A DNA stretch of 23,601 nucleotides from Victivallales bacterium (GCA_018648945.1 JABGQJ010000026.1:1-23601); one strand, 5' to 3'; positions 13,992 to 21,932 are shown, counted from the first letter of the stretch. Translations and numbers: made by a program. Notes: a model not told the origin generated them from the sequence alone.

Positions 13992-14022
13992 GCCCGGCGT
14001 ATGCCCCCAATACGTCCGGCTC
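13990..14022. terminator. hairpin between convergent genes
   Basis: GAGCCCGGCGTAT (13990-14002) and ATACGTCCGGCTC (14010-14022) pair at 11 of 13 positions around a seven-base loop, starting inside the glycosyltransferase stop codon and ending 43 bp short of the radical SAM gene's stop. It lacks a U-rich tail, but the position suggests a shared transcription-end structure. Confidence 0.45.
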
Positions 14023-14064
14023 ACTAGACCGGAACCGCCCCAGGCATTGTTCTGGGCCAGCCGC

Positions 14065-15912
14065 TCAGGGCTTGCCCTTCGGCTCAATCGGCACCGGCAT
14101 CATCTCGAACATGTGCCAATCCTCGCGCTTTGGCTTGGGCCCGTCCTTCGGTTCCGGCTTGGGCTCGTCCTTCGGTTCCGGCTTGGTCGGCGTGCTGGGC
14201 TTCCCAGCAGGAGCTGGGGGCTCACGCTGCTCTTTGGTCGGCTCTGCTATCATCTCATAGATATGCCCGTCCCTGCGGGGCTCTTGCCGGCAGCCGGACA
14301 CTGAGATGACGATGGCGGCGGCCGCCGCTGCTGCCTGGATCGGGAACGCCCGTTGCTTGCCCATCACGCTGCGCTTCTCGATCTCCTGGATCAGCATCTC
14401 CATGCGCCGGCGCATACGCTCGTCGAACACGCGGCGTTCAGCGGCGAGAGTGCTGACCAGCTCAGTCTGTTCCCCACCATCAAGCCCACGGGGCTCTGAC
14501 GCCTTCCTCCGGATGGCCCGCAGGAGCGCCACACTGTGGCAGTTCAGGTCCTTGATCGCGCGTCTGCAATCCGCGGCAAGAGCAGCGGGCGCCGCCGTCG
14601 GGCGGAAATGGGTCAGAATGTGCAGCAGGTAATCCACCTTCATGCCCAGCAGGTTGACCGCGCCATCTTCGAAATTGCGCGGAGTGAACACCGGTTTGAA
14701 GAGCTGGAACGAACATTCCACCCTTGGGTCCCGGATCTCGTAGCTGTGTCCCCAGTAATCGCCCTTCAGGCGGCCCTCGGCGCGCAAACGGTCTGCCAGG
14801 GGCGTCCCCGTGTAGGCCTCCACCCGCCCGAAATTCAAGGGGAAACGCGCATAGGCCTCCAGGAAGTCCACATTTTCATCGTAGTCCTGCCACGTGGTCT
14901 CCGGGTCAAACATCAGAAGATTGAACGTGGTGTGGATTCCCGAGGATTCGAGGATGCGCAGGGCCTCGTGGTTCTGCTCGCGTCGGATGCCGCGCCCCAG
15001 TGTGCGCAGTCCAGCCACCGCATTGCTTTCGACTCCCAGGAAAGCCCTGAACAGGCCCAGTTCCTTCAGGGAGAGAACGACTTCCTCGTTGATGCTGTCG
15101 GGGCGGGCTTTCACCTGCACTGCCATCTGGCCAACGCCTTCGCGGTCGAGCGCGGATCTCAGGGCCGAGAAACGAGCCAGGTTCTCCGCTTGAGACGGCA
15201 GGAAGAAGTTGTCGTCATGGAAGTTGAAGATTCGCACATCGTGTTCGTGGTACAGGGTGGCCATTTCCCTGGCGATGCACTGTGGGGCGCGCTGCCTGAA
15301 TCGTGGACCTCCCGTTTTCTTGTGCCAGGCGGCGATGGAGCAGAAACTACAGTTCCCAAAGCACCCCCGACTGCTGAGCACGTTCGCGATGGGGATGCCG
15401 AGATACCTATGGAACGGCGGGGTCCGGGTTGGCCAGGGCAGGGCGTCCAGATCGGTGCAGACCGTTCGCGCGGCCGTATGCACCACCGTCCCGCCCTCGC
15501 CCCTGTAGCTGATTCCCGATACAGCGCCCAGATCGGCAAGGCGCCCCGCAAGGTCCACGAGTGCGGCTTCCCCCTCCCCGTGGACAATGGAGTCGATGGC
15601 GGGCACATCTGACAGGAGCTGTTCCGCATGGAACGAAGCAAAATGGCCTCCTGCCGTGATGTGTCCTGAATAGCCAAGCCCCGTCAGCATCCCGGCCAGC
15701 GCCGCAAACTCCCTGGCCCGCCCGGTGAAGACCATGGAGAGACCCACAATATGGGGAGCATAGGCCAGGATCTGGCGGGCGATTGCCGCTGTCTGCTCAG
15801 GAGAGTGGAAATCGAAGATCAGCGCCTCATGTCCCGCCCTGAGCAGCGACGCATGCAGATACCGGAGCGCGAGGTTCTCTTCCAGTTCGGGGCCAACGAG
15901 TGCGATCCTCAT
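14065..15912 (-). CDS. B12-binding-type radical SAM protein with lipoprotein-like C-terminal extension
   Basis: This 615-residue protein begins with a cobalamin-binding-like Rossmann domain (about 1-150; GEGEAALVDL at 112-121 is typical of the class, but the DxHxxG cobalamin motif is not evident). The radical SAM domain (about 175-390) has the cluster motif C184-F-G-N-C188-S-F-C191, and HDDNF at 232-236 is also characteristic. An unassigned helical region (395-515) follows. From M517 the protein has RAFPIQAAAAAAAIVISVSG-C541, then a Lys/Pro/Glu linker and two related motifs, DGHIYEMIAEP (548-558) and DWHMFEMMPVP (598-608), 50 residues apart. Relatives methylate or rearrange peptides, lipids or tetrapyrroles; the substrate here is unknown. 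ATG 15912 has GGGGAG six bases upstream. The tautomerase-family gene ends 78 bp upstream on the same strand. Whether the tail is one polypeptide or also an internally started lipoprotein is open. Confidence 0.88.
   Translation of the reverse strand: MRIALVGPELEENLALRYLHASLLRAGHEALIFDFHSPEQTAAIARQILAYAPHIVGLSMVFTGRAREFAALAGMLTGLGYSGHITAGGHFASFHAEQLLSDVPAIDSIVHGEGEAALVDLAGRLADLGAVSGISYRGEGGTVVHTAARTVCTDLDALPWPTRTPPFHRYLGIPIANVLSSRGCFGNCSFCSIAAWHKKTGGPRFRQRAPQCIAREMATLYHEHDVRIFNFHDDNFFLPSQAENLARFSALRSALDREGVGQMAVQVKARPDSINEEVVLSLKELGLFRAFLGVESNAVAGLRTLGRGIRREQNHEALRILESSGIHTTFNLLMFDPETTWQDYDENVDFLEAYARFPLNFGRVEAYTGTPLADRLRAEGRLKGDYWGHSYEIRDPRVECSFQLFKPVFTPRNFEDGAVNLLGMKVDYLLHILTHFRPTAAPAALAADCRRAIKDLNCHSVALLRAIRRKASEPRGLDGGEQTELVSTLAAERRVFDERMRRRMEMLIQEIEKRSVMGKQRAFPIQAAAAAAAIVISVSGCRQEPRRDGHIYEMIAEPTKEQREPPAPAGKPSTPTKPEPKDEPKPEPKDGPKPKREDWHMFEMMPVPIEPKGKP
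14068..14364 (-). other. lipoprotein-like tail with duplicated D-x-H-x-[YF]-E-M motif
   Basis: This segment codes residues 517-615 of the radical SAM protein, in frame with no stop. Taken alone from ATG 14364 it looks like a lipoprotein precursor: MGKQR, an Ala-rich hydrophobic stretch and a VSGC lipobox (Cys541). Repeat copies lie at 14239-14277 and 14089-14127. Each carries D, H, an aromatic residue, EM and a Pro in the same spacing. A GAGAAG lies about nine bases upstream of ATG 14364, so internal initiation is possible but unproven. It could be a membrane anchor with Pro-rich tail, a separately translated lipoprotein, or a modification substrate carried by its own enzyme. Confidence 0.6.
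14132..14186 (-). repeat. 24-bp tandem repeat coding the Lys/Pro/Glu linker
   Basis: Two adjacent 24-bp units (14132-14155 and 14156-14179) differ at one base, and a third partial copy starts at 14180. On the minus strand they encode EPKDEPKP/EPKDGPKP-type octapeptides in the tail of the radical SAM protein. Such in-frame units can expand or contract by slippage, so linker length may vary between strains. Confidence 0.85.
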
Positions 15913-15990
15913 GCCATTCTCCCCTTCGTTCTAACACCACGGTGTGCAGCGATGCTTCGGCGTCCGTAGGACCAGCTCGCCTGGAATCCC

Positions 15991-16200
15991 CTATCCCGTC
16001 CCGGATTCCGCTTTGGCCCGATCGATGATCAGCTGGCCACCGACACTCACGTTGTCAGGCGCGTTCTCTTTGATGACGACCACGATTACTCCACGGGGCA
16101 GACTGTAGGCCTTGCTGGCTGCGTCAGTCATCTCCTTGGCCAGTGCTCTTTTCCTGTCAAGGTCGGTGATCGGCGGTCCTTCGACAGTGATTGTCGGCAT
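15991..16200 (-). CDS. 4-oxalocrotonate tautomerase family protein
   Basis: This 69-residue protein belongs to the tautomerase superfamily of small beta-alpha-beta enzymes that use an N-terminal proline as general base. Two ATGs stand in tandem (16203 and 16200). The second gives MPTITVEG, in which removal of Met exposes Pro1, and has GGGAG six bases upstream; it is therefore preferred. The central LAKEMTDAASKAYSLPRGVIVVVI helix-strand unit and the GGQLI near the end match the family. The Arg that binds substrate carboxylate in classical 4-OT (R39) appears to be replaced in GVIVVV, so the substrate is probably not 4-oxalocrotonate itself. The radical SAM gene lies 78 bp downstream on the same strand; a shared transcript is possible. 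Confidence 0.88.
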   Translation of the reverse strand: MPTITVEGPPITDLDRKRALAKEMTDAASKAYSLPRGVIVVVIKENAPDNVSVGGQLIIDRAKAESGTG

Positions 16201-16234
16201 CATCTACTCCCTGTGTCGGCAGCTTTCAGCGTGG

Positions 16235-16480
16235 TCATCGGAGGCGCAAGTCCCCGACCATTGCCACCATAGACCCCGTCCCGCCCGATCTCAATCCATC
16301 TGGTCCGGCGATTCCTGCACTACGGTCATAGGCCCAGCCGCCTTTGTAGAGGGAATCGCTGTACTTCGCGAACAGTTGCCTGACCTTCTCGCGCTCATCG
16401 GGTGCGGCCCCGCGTCTCGGGATCTTGAGATCGTCTCTACTCGTCGGCCCAGTCTGCCGGGAGTTCGGCCGTACGGGCAT
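16235..16480 (-). CDS. uncertain small open frame between nagA and the tautomerase gene
   Basis: An 81-residue frame begins inside the 3' end of the nagA gene and fills most of the 233-bp gap to the tautomerase gene. Its middle, DEREKVRQLFAKYSDSLYKGGWAYDR, has a protein-like composition with an amphipathic helix, but no family was recognised, no ribosome site precedes the ATG, and its first 15 codons overlap nagA in another frame. It may be a small unknown protein, the decayed end of a larger gene, or chance. Nothing else was seen in this gap. Confidence 0.2.
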   Translation of the reverse strand: MPVRPNSRQTGPTSRDDLKIPRRGAAPDEREKVRQLFAKYSDSLYKGGWAYDRSAGIAGPDGLRSGGTGSMVAMVGDLRLR

Positions 16481-17657
16481 CGTAGACGACGCGTCCGCCC
16501 ACGATAGTCATGCGCACTTTCCAGTCCGGATCGACGACGGCGATATCGGCCCGTTTGCCGGGCAGCAACACGCCGCGGTCCTCGAAGCCGAGGCTGCGGG
16601 CCGGATTGCGGGTGAAGCAGGTGAGGACTTCCTCGGTGCCGAGGGAGGTGTAGGCGGGGAGATTGCGCATGGCCAGATCCAGGGTGAGGCAGGAGCCGGC
16701 GATGCGCCCGTCCACAAAGCGTCGACACCAGCCGTTGGCGATCTCGACCCGGTCGTCGCCGAGGTGGTAGATGCCGTTCCTGAGGCCCGCGCCCTGGGTG
16801 GCGTCGGAGATGCCGACGATCCGGTCCAGGGGTTTGGCGCGACAGGCGATCTCGAGCATCACCGGGTGGACGTGGATGCCGTCGGCGATCAGCTCGATGG
16901 TGACCCGGTCGTCCACCAGGGCGACGGACGTGAGTCCCGAACTCCGCTGGTCCAAGCGGGTGGTGCCGTTGTAGAGGTGGGTGACGCGGGTGGCGCCGCA
17001 ATCGATGGCGCGGGTGACTTCGTTCTCGTCTGCCAGGCTGTGTCCCATGCTGGGTATGGCGTTGTGCTCCAGCAGCATCTCGATCAGCTTCTCACTGTTC
17101 TCCAGTTCGGGTGCAAGGGTCATCATGCGGACGGTTCCCTTGCCGGCCTGCAGCAGTTCGCGGGCTTCGCCCAGATCGATGGGGCGGATGTAGCGTTCGC
17201 GCTGGGCTCCGCGCTTCTCCACGCGCAGGTAGGGGCCTTCGTAGTGCAGGCCGAGGGGCACCGCTCCAGGCATTTCGTTCTCGCTCAGGGCACCGAGCGC
17301 TTCCGCCACCCGGAGCATCTTGTCTTCCTTGGCGGAGAGGATGGTGCATACGAAGCTGGTGACGCCATGCCGGGCGAGGAGTTGGGAGATGGGTGCGAGG
17401 CTGTCGAGTTGGTCTGCATCCATCGCGGCGACGCCGCCGCTGCCGTGCAGGTGCGTATCCACGAGGCCGGGGATTGCCTGGCACCCGCGCATGTCGATGC
17501 ATGGCACCTCGGCCAGGGCCGTCAGGGAGTCGAAGGACCCCACCGCCTCGATCAATCCGTTGCGGCAGAGGACCGAGGCATTGTGCACGGTCTCGCGCGG
17601 CGTCAGACAAGAATCGACGCGGAGAATGTAGGCACCGTCGTTGGGAGTGGTTTCCAT
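16437..17657 (-). CDS. nagA: N-acetylglucosamine-6-phosphate deacetylase family amidohydrolase
   Basis: This 406-residue protein is an amidohydrolase of the NagA family, which removes acetate from GlcNAc-6-P in the cytoplasm during amino-sugar catabolism. Visible motifs are PGLVDTHLHG (H69, H71), LHYEGPYL (E140, metal ligand), SMGHSLA (H206), THLYNGT (H227), ADGIHVHP (H262) and VGISDAT (D285, catalytic Asp), all in family order. The substrate-binding segment that usually reads NAM...HR.PG is here NGTTRLDQRSSG (230-241), so a related substrate such as GalNAc-6-P or a different sugar is possible. No clear ribosome-binding site precedes the ATG. It diverges from dnaA, with a repeat-rich intergenic region between. 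Amino-sugar release would fit the heparinase-like lyase and sulfatase in the window. Confidence 0.88.
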   Translation of the reverse strand: METTPNDGAYILRVDSCLTPRETVHNASVLCRNGLIEAVGSFDSLTALAEVPCIDMRGCQAIPGLVDTHLHGSGGVAAMDADQLDSLAPISQLLARHGVTSFVCTILSAKEDKMLRVAEALGALSENEMPGAVPLGLHYEGPYLRVEKRGAQRERYIRPIDLGEARELLQAGKGTVRMMTLAPELENSEKLIEMLLEHNAIPSMGHSLADENEVTRAIDCGATRVTHLYNGTTRLDQRSSGLTSVALVDDRVTIELIADGIHVHPVMLEIACRAKPLDRIVGISDATQGAGLRNGIYHLGDDRVEIANGWCRRFVDGRIAGSCLTLDLAMRNLPAYTSLGTEEVLTCFTRNPARSLGFEDRGVLLPGKRADIAVVDPDWKVRMTIVGGRVVYDARTAELPADWADE

Positions 17658-17673
17658 TGCGAGCGACCGTATG

Positions 17674-17816
17674 GTAGACAGGCCGGGCGGTCCGGCATCA
17701 CTGGGGTGTCATGTACGCGTAGACACACCAATCTACCGAGAGGTTTTCTTTTTCCAATCATGATTCCAGGCACTTACGGTAGATCCTCTCGGTTATGCGA
17801 GGAAAATGTCTCCTCG
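17674..17816. promoter_or_regulatory. repeat- and hairpin-rich region between nagA and dnaA
   Basis: The pentamer GTAGA occurs at 17674-17678, 17719-17723 and 17779-17783, and inverted (TCTAC) at 17732-17736; the middle pair forms an inverted repeat with eight bases between. ACCGAGAGG (17735-17743) pairs with CCTCTCGGT (17785-17793), while ATCTACC (17731-17737) can instead pair with GGTAGAT (17778-17784). CGAGGA (17798-17803) and TCCTCG (17811-17816) form another hairpin. A T-rich stretch lies at 17744-17754. No DnaA box matching TTATNCACA and no convincing promoter were found in this 296-bp gap. Confidence 0.5.
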
Positions 17817-17953
17817 GGGGCTTGCGGAGGGCTCTGCCGCTCGCTAAGTTTGTTCAGCTTCTGCGAGCAGGAAACTCGCTGCCTACCTTCTCCCCGTCGC
17901 CTTCGTCGCTACGGTGGTCTGTCCCTCGGAGAATCCGGAAACATGTCGATTTC

Positions 17954-19339
17954 ATGAGCAACGTCGCGAACATTTGGCACGAGGCGCGAGAAGCGCTGCA
18001 GACCATTCTCAACAGAGAGACTTTTGATCGCTGGATCGCGAACATCGTTCCCGTGCGGCACGAGGCCGGGGAAGTGGTGCTGGGTGTGTCGGACGACATG
18101 TTCAGCGAGTGGCTGTCGATCAACTACCAGGAACTGATCGCTTCCGCCTTGACCGACGTGGTGGGTTCCTCGGTGATGGTTGCCTTCGAGACCGGGCACG
18201 TCTCCCCGGAGGCCGCGTCTGTCGAAGCCCCGTCCCCCGCCGCTGGGGACCTGCCTGCGACGGCCCCCCCCGCGCCGCTCAGGCCACAGGCAAGGGATCC
18301 GAAGCGTGATGCCGAATGGTGCCGCAAATACAACCGGCATTTCACGTTCAGCAGCTTCGTGGTGGGTGACAACAACCAGTTCGCGCACGCGGCCTGCGTC
18401 GCGGTGGCAAACCAGCCGGGCGAGGGCTATAACCCGCTCTTCATCCATTCCCCGTCGGGACTTGGCAAGACCCACCTGCTCCAGGCCATCGCCAACAGCC
18501 TCCATGCATCGGGAAGTCGGCTGCGCATCGAGTTCATCTCCAGCGAGGAATTCTCGAACAAATTCATCGAGGCCCTCAAAGTCGGCCAGTTGGCCCAGTT
18601 CCGGTCCGTGTACCGGAACGTGGATGTGCTGCTGATCGACGACGTGCAGTTCTTCACCGGCAAGGAGAAGCTGCAGGAGGAGTTTTTCCACACCTTCAAT
18701 GCCCTCTACAATGGGCACAAGCAGATTGTTCTCACCTCGGACCGTCCGCCCCACGAGATTGGTGGCCTGGAGAAACGTCTGGTGTCCCGTTTCGAGTGGG
18801 GGCTGACGGCGGACATCATGCCGCCAGATCTGGAGACTCGGATCGCGATCCTGCGCAAGAAGCAGGACAACCACGCAGTCAAGTTGGCCGACGGTGTCCT
18901 GAACTACCTCGCGACGAGCGTGAAGTCGAACATCCGCCGTCTCGAAGGCGCGCTGATCCGGCTGGTCTCCTACACCTCGCTGACGGGACAGGTGGTGACT
19001 CAGGCCGTGGCCGAGAAGCTGCTGGCCGGGGTGGTGGATGAAGAGGCGACCACGCCGGTCACGATCGAGCGAATCCAGCGGCTGGTGGCGGATCACTACG
19101 ACATCCGCTTGGCGGACATGACCAGCAAACGGCGCCCGAAGAACATTGCGGTGCCAAGGCAGATTGCCATGTACCTGTGCCGTCGGCTCACCAGCCTCTC
19201 CTCGCCGGCCATCGGCGAGCGTTTCAACCGCAACCATGCCACGATTCTGCACGCGGTGACGGCCGTGGAGAAGCGCATGGTCGAGGATGCCTCGCTGAGT
19301 CGCGATGTGAGTATGCTTGAGCGGCGTCTGAACTCCTAG
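17954..19339 (+). CDS. dnaA: chromosomal replication initiator protein DnaA
   Basis: This 461-residue protein has the four DnaA domains: an N-terminal domain (1-80; IWHEAREALQTILNRETFDRWI), a short Pro/Ala linker (80-112), the AAA+ ATPase (about 125-345) and the DNA-binding domain (about 365-461). The Walker A segment is HSPSGLGKTHLL (165-176), Walker B LLIDDVQFF (226-234), sensor LTSDRPP (260-266) and arginine-finger region KRLVSRFEWGL (274-284). The C-terminal signature is GERFNRNHATILHAV (421-435). The first glycine of the P-loop is Ser166, an uncommon change. ATG 17954 is chosen because the domain begins there; the frame is open upstream to 17795 without domain sequence. No dnaN or gyrase gene follows; nagA is divergent upstream. 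DnaA initiates replication at oriC and binds ATP. No recognisable origin lies nearby. Confidence 0.97.
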   Translation: MSNVANIWHEAREALQTILNRETFDRWIANIVPVRHEAGEVVLGVSDDMFSEWLSINYQELIASALTDVVGSSVMVAFETGHVSPEAASVEAPSPAAGDLPATAPPAPLRPQARDPKRDAEWCRKYNRHFTFSSFVVGDNNQFAHAACVAVANQPGEGYNPLFIHSPSGLGKTHLLQAIANSLHASGSRLRIEFISSEEFSNKFIEALKVGQLAQFRSVYRNVDVLLIDDVQFFTGKEKLQEEFFHTFNALYNGHKQIVLTSDRPPHEIGGLEKRLVSRFEWGLTADIMPPDLETRIAILRKKQDNHAVKLADGVLNYLATSVKSNIRRLEGALIRLVSYTSLTGQVVTQAVAEKLLAGVVDEEATTPVTIERIQRLVADHYDIRLADMTSKRRPKNIAVPRQIAMYLCRRLTSLSSPAIGERFNRNHATILHAVTAVEKRMVEDASLSRDVSMLERRLNS

Positions 19340-19400
19340 CCTGTCTGCCCGCACTTTTCAGTCGCACGCAGGTCGGGCGGGGCGATGGAAAGGGAACGTG

Positions 19401-21932
19401 ATGGCTCCGAGACTTGCGGTGGTGACTGGGTTGGCGCTGACTTTGGCGGTCGCTGGTGGCGACTGGGAAGTGCGTCGTCTGCGCACGTCAGATGCGGCAA
19501 AGGCAGGGGGTAAGCCTGAGTGGGGGGTGTCGATCACTCCCGCCGAGGACGGCGCGGTGTCCGTGGCCGTCTCGGAGGAGAACGGGCGCTCTCGAGGCTG
19601 CATCTATGTGGGACAGCGGGTCCGGATCGATGGCGACAAGCCCCCCGCGCTGTCCTTCAGCTACACCACCTCATGTGCGCTGGGGCATCGGTCCGGCAAC
19701 CTGGGGTTGGCTCTCTTCAGCCCTGAAGTCTGGGATCGTCTTGGCCACGACGCCAAGACCGAGCTGTGCGATGGCACCCGCGAACTGCGTGCCGCTTGGC
19801 GCCTGGAACTGCACCGCATGGCCAGTTCGGACGTGCTTGAGCCACGCCCGCTTGATCCTGGGTCGCAGCGGCTCATGCAGCGGCTCACGCGCACCTACGC
19901 TGGCCGGGAAATGGTTCTTGTGGTAACGTGGTCGGGAGCCCACAGCAGCGTGGAACGCGCCTCGCTGAAGGGCTTGCGGATTGTGACGGGTCAACCGGAG
20001 AATGCTGTGGATATTCTGCTTGGACGCCTGGATCTGGACTACGAACCGTTGGCGGCCGTGAAGGCGAAGGCTGCGGCTGGCGACAAGGCGGGGGCGGTGG
20101 ACGCCCTGATCGCGCACTTCCGCCAACGCTGGCCCGAGGCCCCGCAACCAACCAAGATCAGCCGTGGCTCCTTCGAGGAATGCGACCAGGCGCTGGAGAA
20201 TCGCTTCCGTTCCATCGGTAGCAGCAAGTTCTACACCCTCGGCAAGGACTTCCAGTGGTCGGAGAACGCAATCGACGACAAAGAGTGGCTGCTGCACTTC
20301 CAGTGGCACGACTGGCTGAAAGCCCTGGTGCAGGCCGGCCAGATCAAGCAGGACCCAAGATATACGCGCAAGGCCATCGAGCTGATCCGCGACTGGATTC
20401 CCCACAACTACCCCGGTGCCAACTGGTCTTGGCGCGAGCTCGAGGTCTCGCTGCGCGGGATGAAGTGGTGCGAGATCTACCGGTATCTGCTGCACTCCCC
20501 GGACTTTGTGCGGCAGGACCACATCGACTTCCTGAATACACTGGCCGAGCACGCGGACTACCTGGTGCCGGAGGGCCGCTTCCATTCCGGGCACAACTTC
20601 GGGACCACCGAAAGCAAGGCCTTGCTGGCCATGGGGCGTACCTTCCCTGAGTTTGCCAATGCCAAGCAGTGGCAGGAGACGGGCTGGGGCCGCTTCGAGG
20701 GGGAGATCACCGCTTCGGTTCTTGCCGATGGTGCCCAGAAGGAGTTGACCACCGGTTACCACAACGGCGTGCTGAACAGTTTCATGTCAGCGGCCAATCT
20801 GGTAGAGGGGACCGAGATGAAGCCCTCCAAGCTGTATTGGGATCGGCTGGAGAAGATGCACGACTATACGCTGTTCCTGACCAAGCCGGATGGCTCGCAG
20901 CCTGACCTTGGCGATTCCTGGAATGGTCGCCAGGCAAAGATCCTGATGCGGGGCAGTGGCGTCTTTGATCGCCCGGACATGGCCTTTGTGGGGAGCGGCG
21001 GCAAGGAGGGGGAACCCCCCGCCTATCTCGATACACAGTTGCCCGAGACGGGGTACTTCGTGATGCGCACGAGCTGGACGGACGACCCGGATGGGCTCTA
21101 CCTCTGTTTCGACGCGGCCCGCCACTGGGGTGGCTGGCATCAGCACTTTGATGCTCTGGGTCTCATCCTCTATGCGCATGGGCGCACGCTAACTCCGGAT
21201 GCTGGGCCCTATGCCTACGGCAACCCTCTTCGAGCCCACTTCCAGGGGACCCCCTTTCACTCGACCGTGACCGTGGACGAGGGGAACCAGAACACCAGCC
21301 CATGCCGGGTCCATGCCGTGCGCTCCGTCGCCGGCTTGAGCTTCGCCGATGCGGAGCACGCCGGGTACAAGGACGTGCTGCACCGTCGCCAGATTCTCTT
21401 CGCCCGTCCTGGTCAGGGGCACGCCGGGTACTTCCTTGTCATCGACCGACTTACCGGTGCCGGTGAACACACGCTGGACGCCCATTTCCATCTGCCCGTG
21501 GGGCCGACCAAGGTCGCTGCCAACGAGGTCCGCACCGACTTCCCGGAGGGAGGCAATCTGCTGATCCGCGGGCTTGCCGGTGGCACCATGTCCCAGGAAA
21601 CCAGTTGGCTCATGACTGGCTATGGCAAGAAGGCCGACCGGCCGGACGTCCGCTTCCGGAAGACGGGCGCCTTGCCTGCTGTATTCGTGACCTTGCTGGT
21701 GCCGTATGCGGGCTCGGCCGCACCGGACATCAAGGTTCGGTTGGTCAAGCCAGCCACGGCTGACGGTGCGGTGGCAGTGGAGGTGCGGACGGGCGGCATG
21801 CGCGACGTGGTGTTCGCCACGCCGAACAGCGGGCCGTTGTCCATCGCGGGGCTGACCGGCGAAGGCCGGGCTGGTCTGGTGCGCACGGATGATGCGGGCA
21901 AGATGGTTCTGCAGGCAGTGATTGCGGAGTAG
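19401..21932 (+). CDS. secreted heparinase II/III-family polysaccharide lyase
   Basis: This 843-residue exported protein has a signal peptide (MAPRLAVVTGLALTLAVAGG), a beta-rich N-terminal module (about 20-200), an (alpha/alpha) toroid (about 205-490) and the heparinase II/III C-terminal beta-sheet domain (about 545 onward). Family landmarks are GHN (397-399), GYH (452-454) and the strongly conserved WHQHFDALG (579-587), followed by DAGPYAYG. The family cleaves uronate-containing glycans such as heparin, alginate or related polymers by beta-elimination; substrate cannot be read here, and known catalytic residues were placed by eye. ATG 19401 is preferred over GTG 19398 because AGGG stands six bases upstream. 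dnaA ends 61 bp before; the CxxCxxCC gene starts 20 bp after, making a co-transcript likely. Confidence 0.88.
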   Translation: MAPRLAVVTGLALTLAVAGGDWEVRRLRTSDAAKAGGKPEWGVSITPAEDGAVSVAVSEENGRSRGCIYVGQRVRIDGDKPPALSFSYTTSCALGHRSGNLGLALFSPEVWDRLGHDAKTELCDGTRELRAAWRLELHRMASSDVLEPRPLDPGSQRLMQRLTRTYAGREMVLVVTWSGAHSSVERASLKGLRIVTGQPENAVDILLGRLDLDYEPLAAVKAKAAAGDKAGAVDALIAHFRQRWPEAPQPTKISRGSFEECDQALENRFRSIGSSKFYTLGKDFQWSENAIDDKEWLLHFQWHDWLKALVQAGQIKQDPRYTRKAIELIRDWIPHNYPGANWSWRELEVSLRGMKWCEIYRYLLHSPDFVRQDHIDFLNTLAEHADYLVPEGRFHSGHNFGTTESKALLAMGRTFPEFANAKQWQETGWGRFEGEITASVLADGAQKELTTGYHNGVLNSFMSAANLVEGTEMKPSKLYWDRLEKMHDYTLFLTKPDGSQPDLGDSWNGRQAKILMRGSGVFDRPDMAFVGSGGKEGEPPAYLDTQLPETGYFVMRTSWTDDPDGLYLCFDAARHWGGWHQHFDALGLILYAHGRTLTPDAGPYAYGNPLRAHFQGTPFHSTVTVDEGNQNTSPCRVHAVRSVAGLSFADAEHAGYKDVLHRRQILFARPGQGHAGYFLVIDRLTGAGEHTLDAHFHLPVGPTKVAANEVRTDFPEGGNLLIRGLAGGTMSQETSWLMTGYGKKADRPDVRFRKTGALPAVFVTLLVPYAGSAAPDIKVRLVKPATADGAVAVEVRTGGMRDVVFATPNSGPLSIAGLTGEGRAGLVRTDDAGKMVLQAVIAE

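Noticed and set aside
17795..17953. 53-codon N-terminal extension of dnaA
   Set aside because: It encodes Arg/Ser/Pro-rich sequence unlike DnaA domain I and covers the hairpin-rich leader; the domain starts at the ATG at 17954.
17658..17953. oriC next to dnaA
   Set aside because: No TTATNCACA-type boxes were found; the T-rich run alone is not enough.
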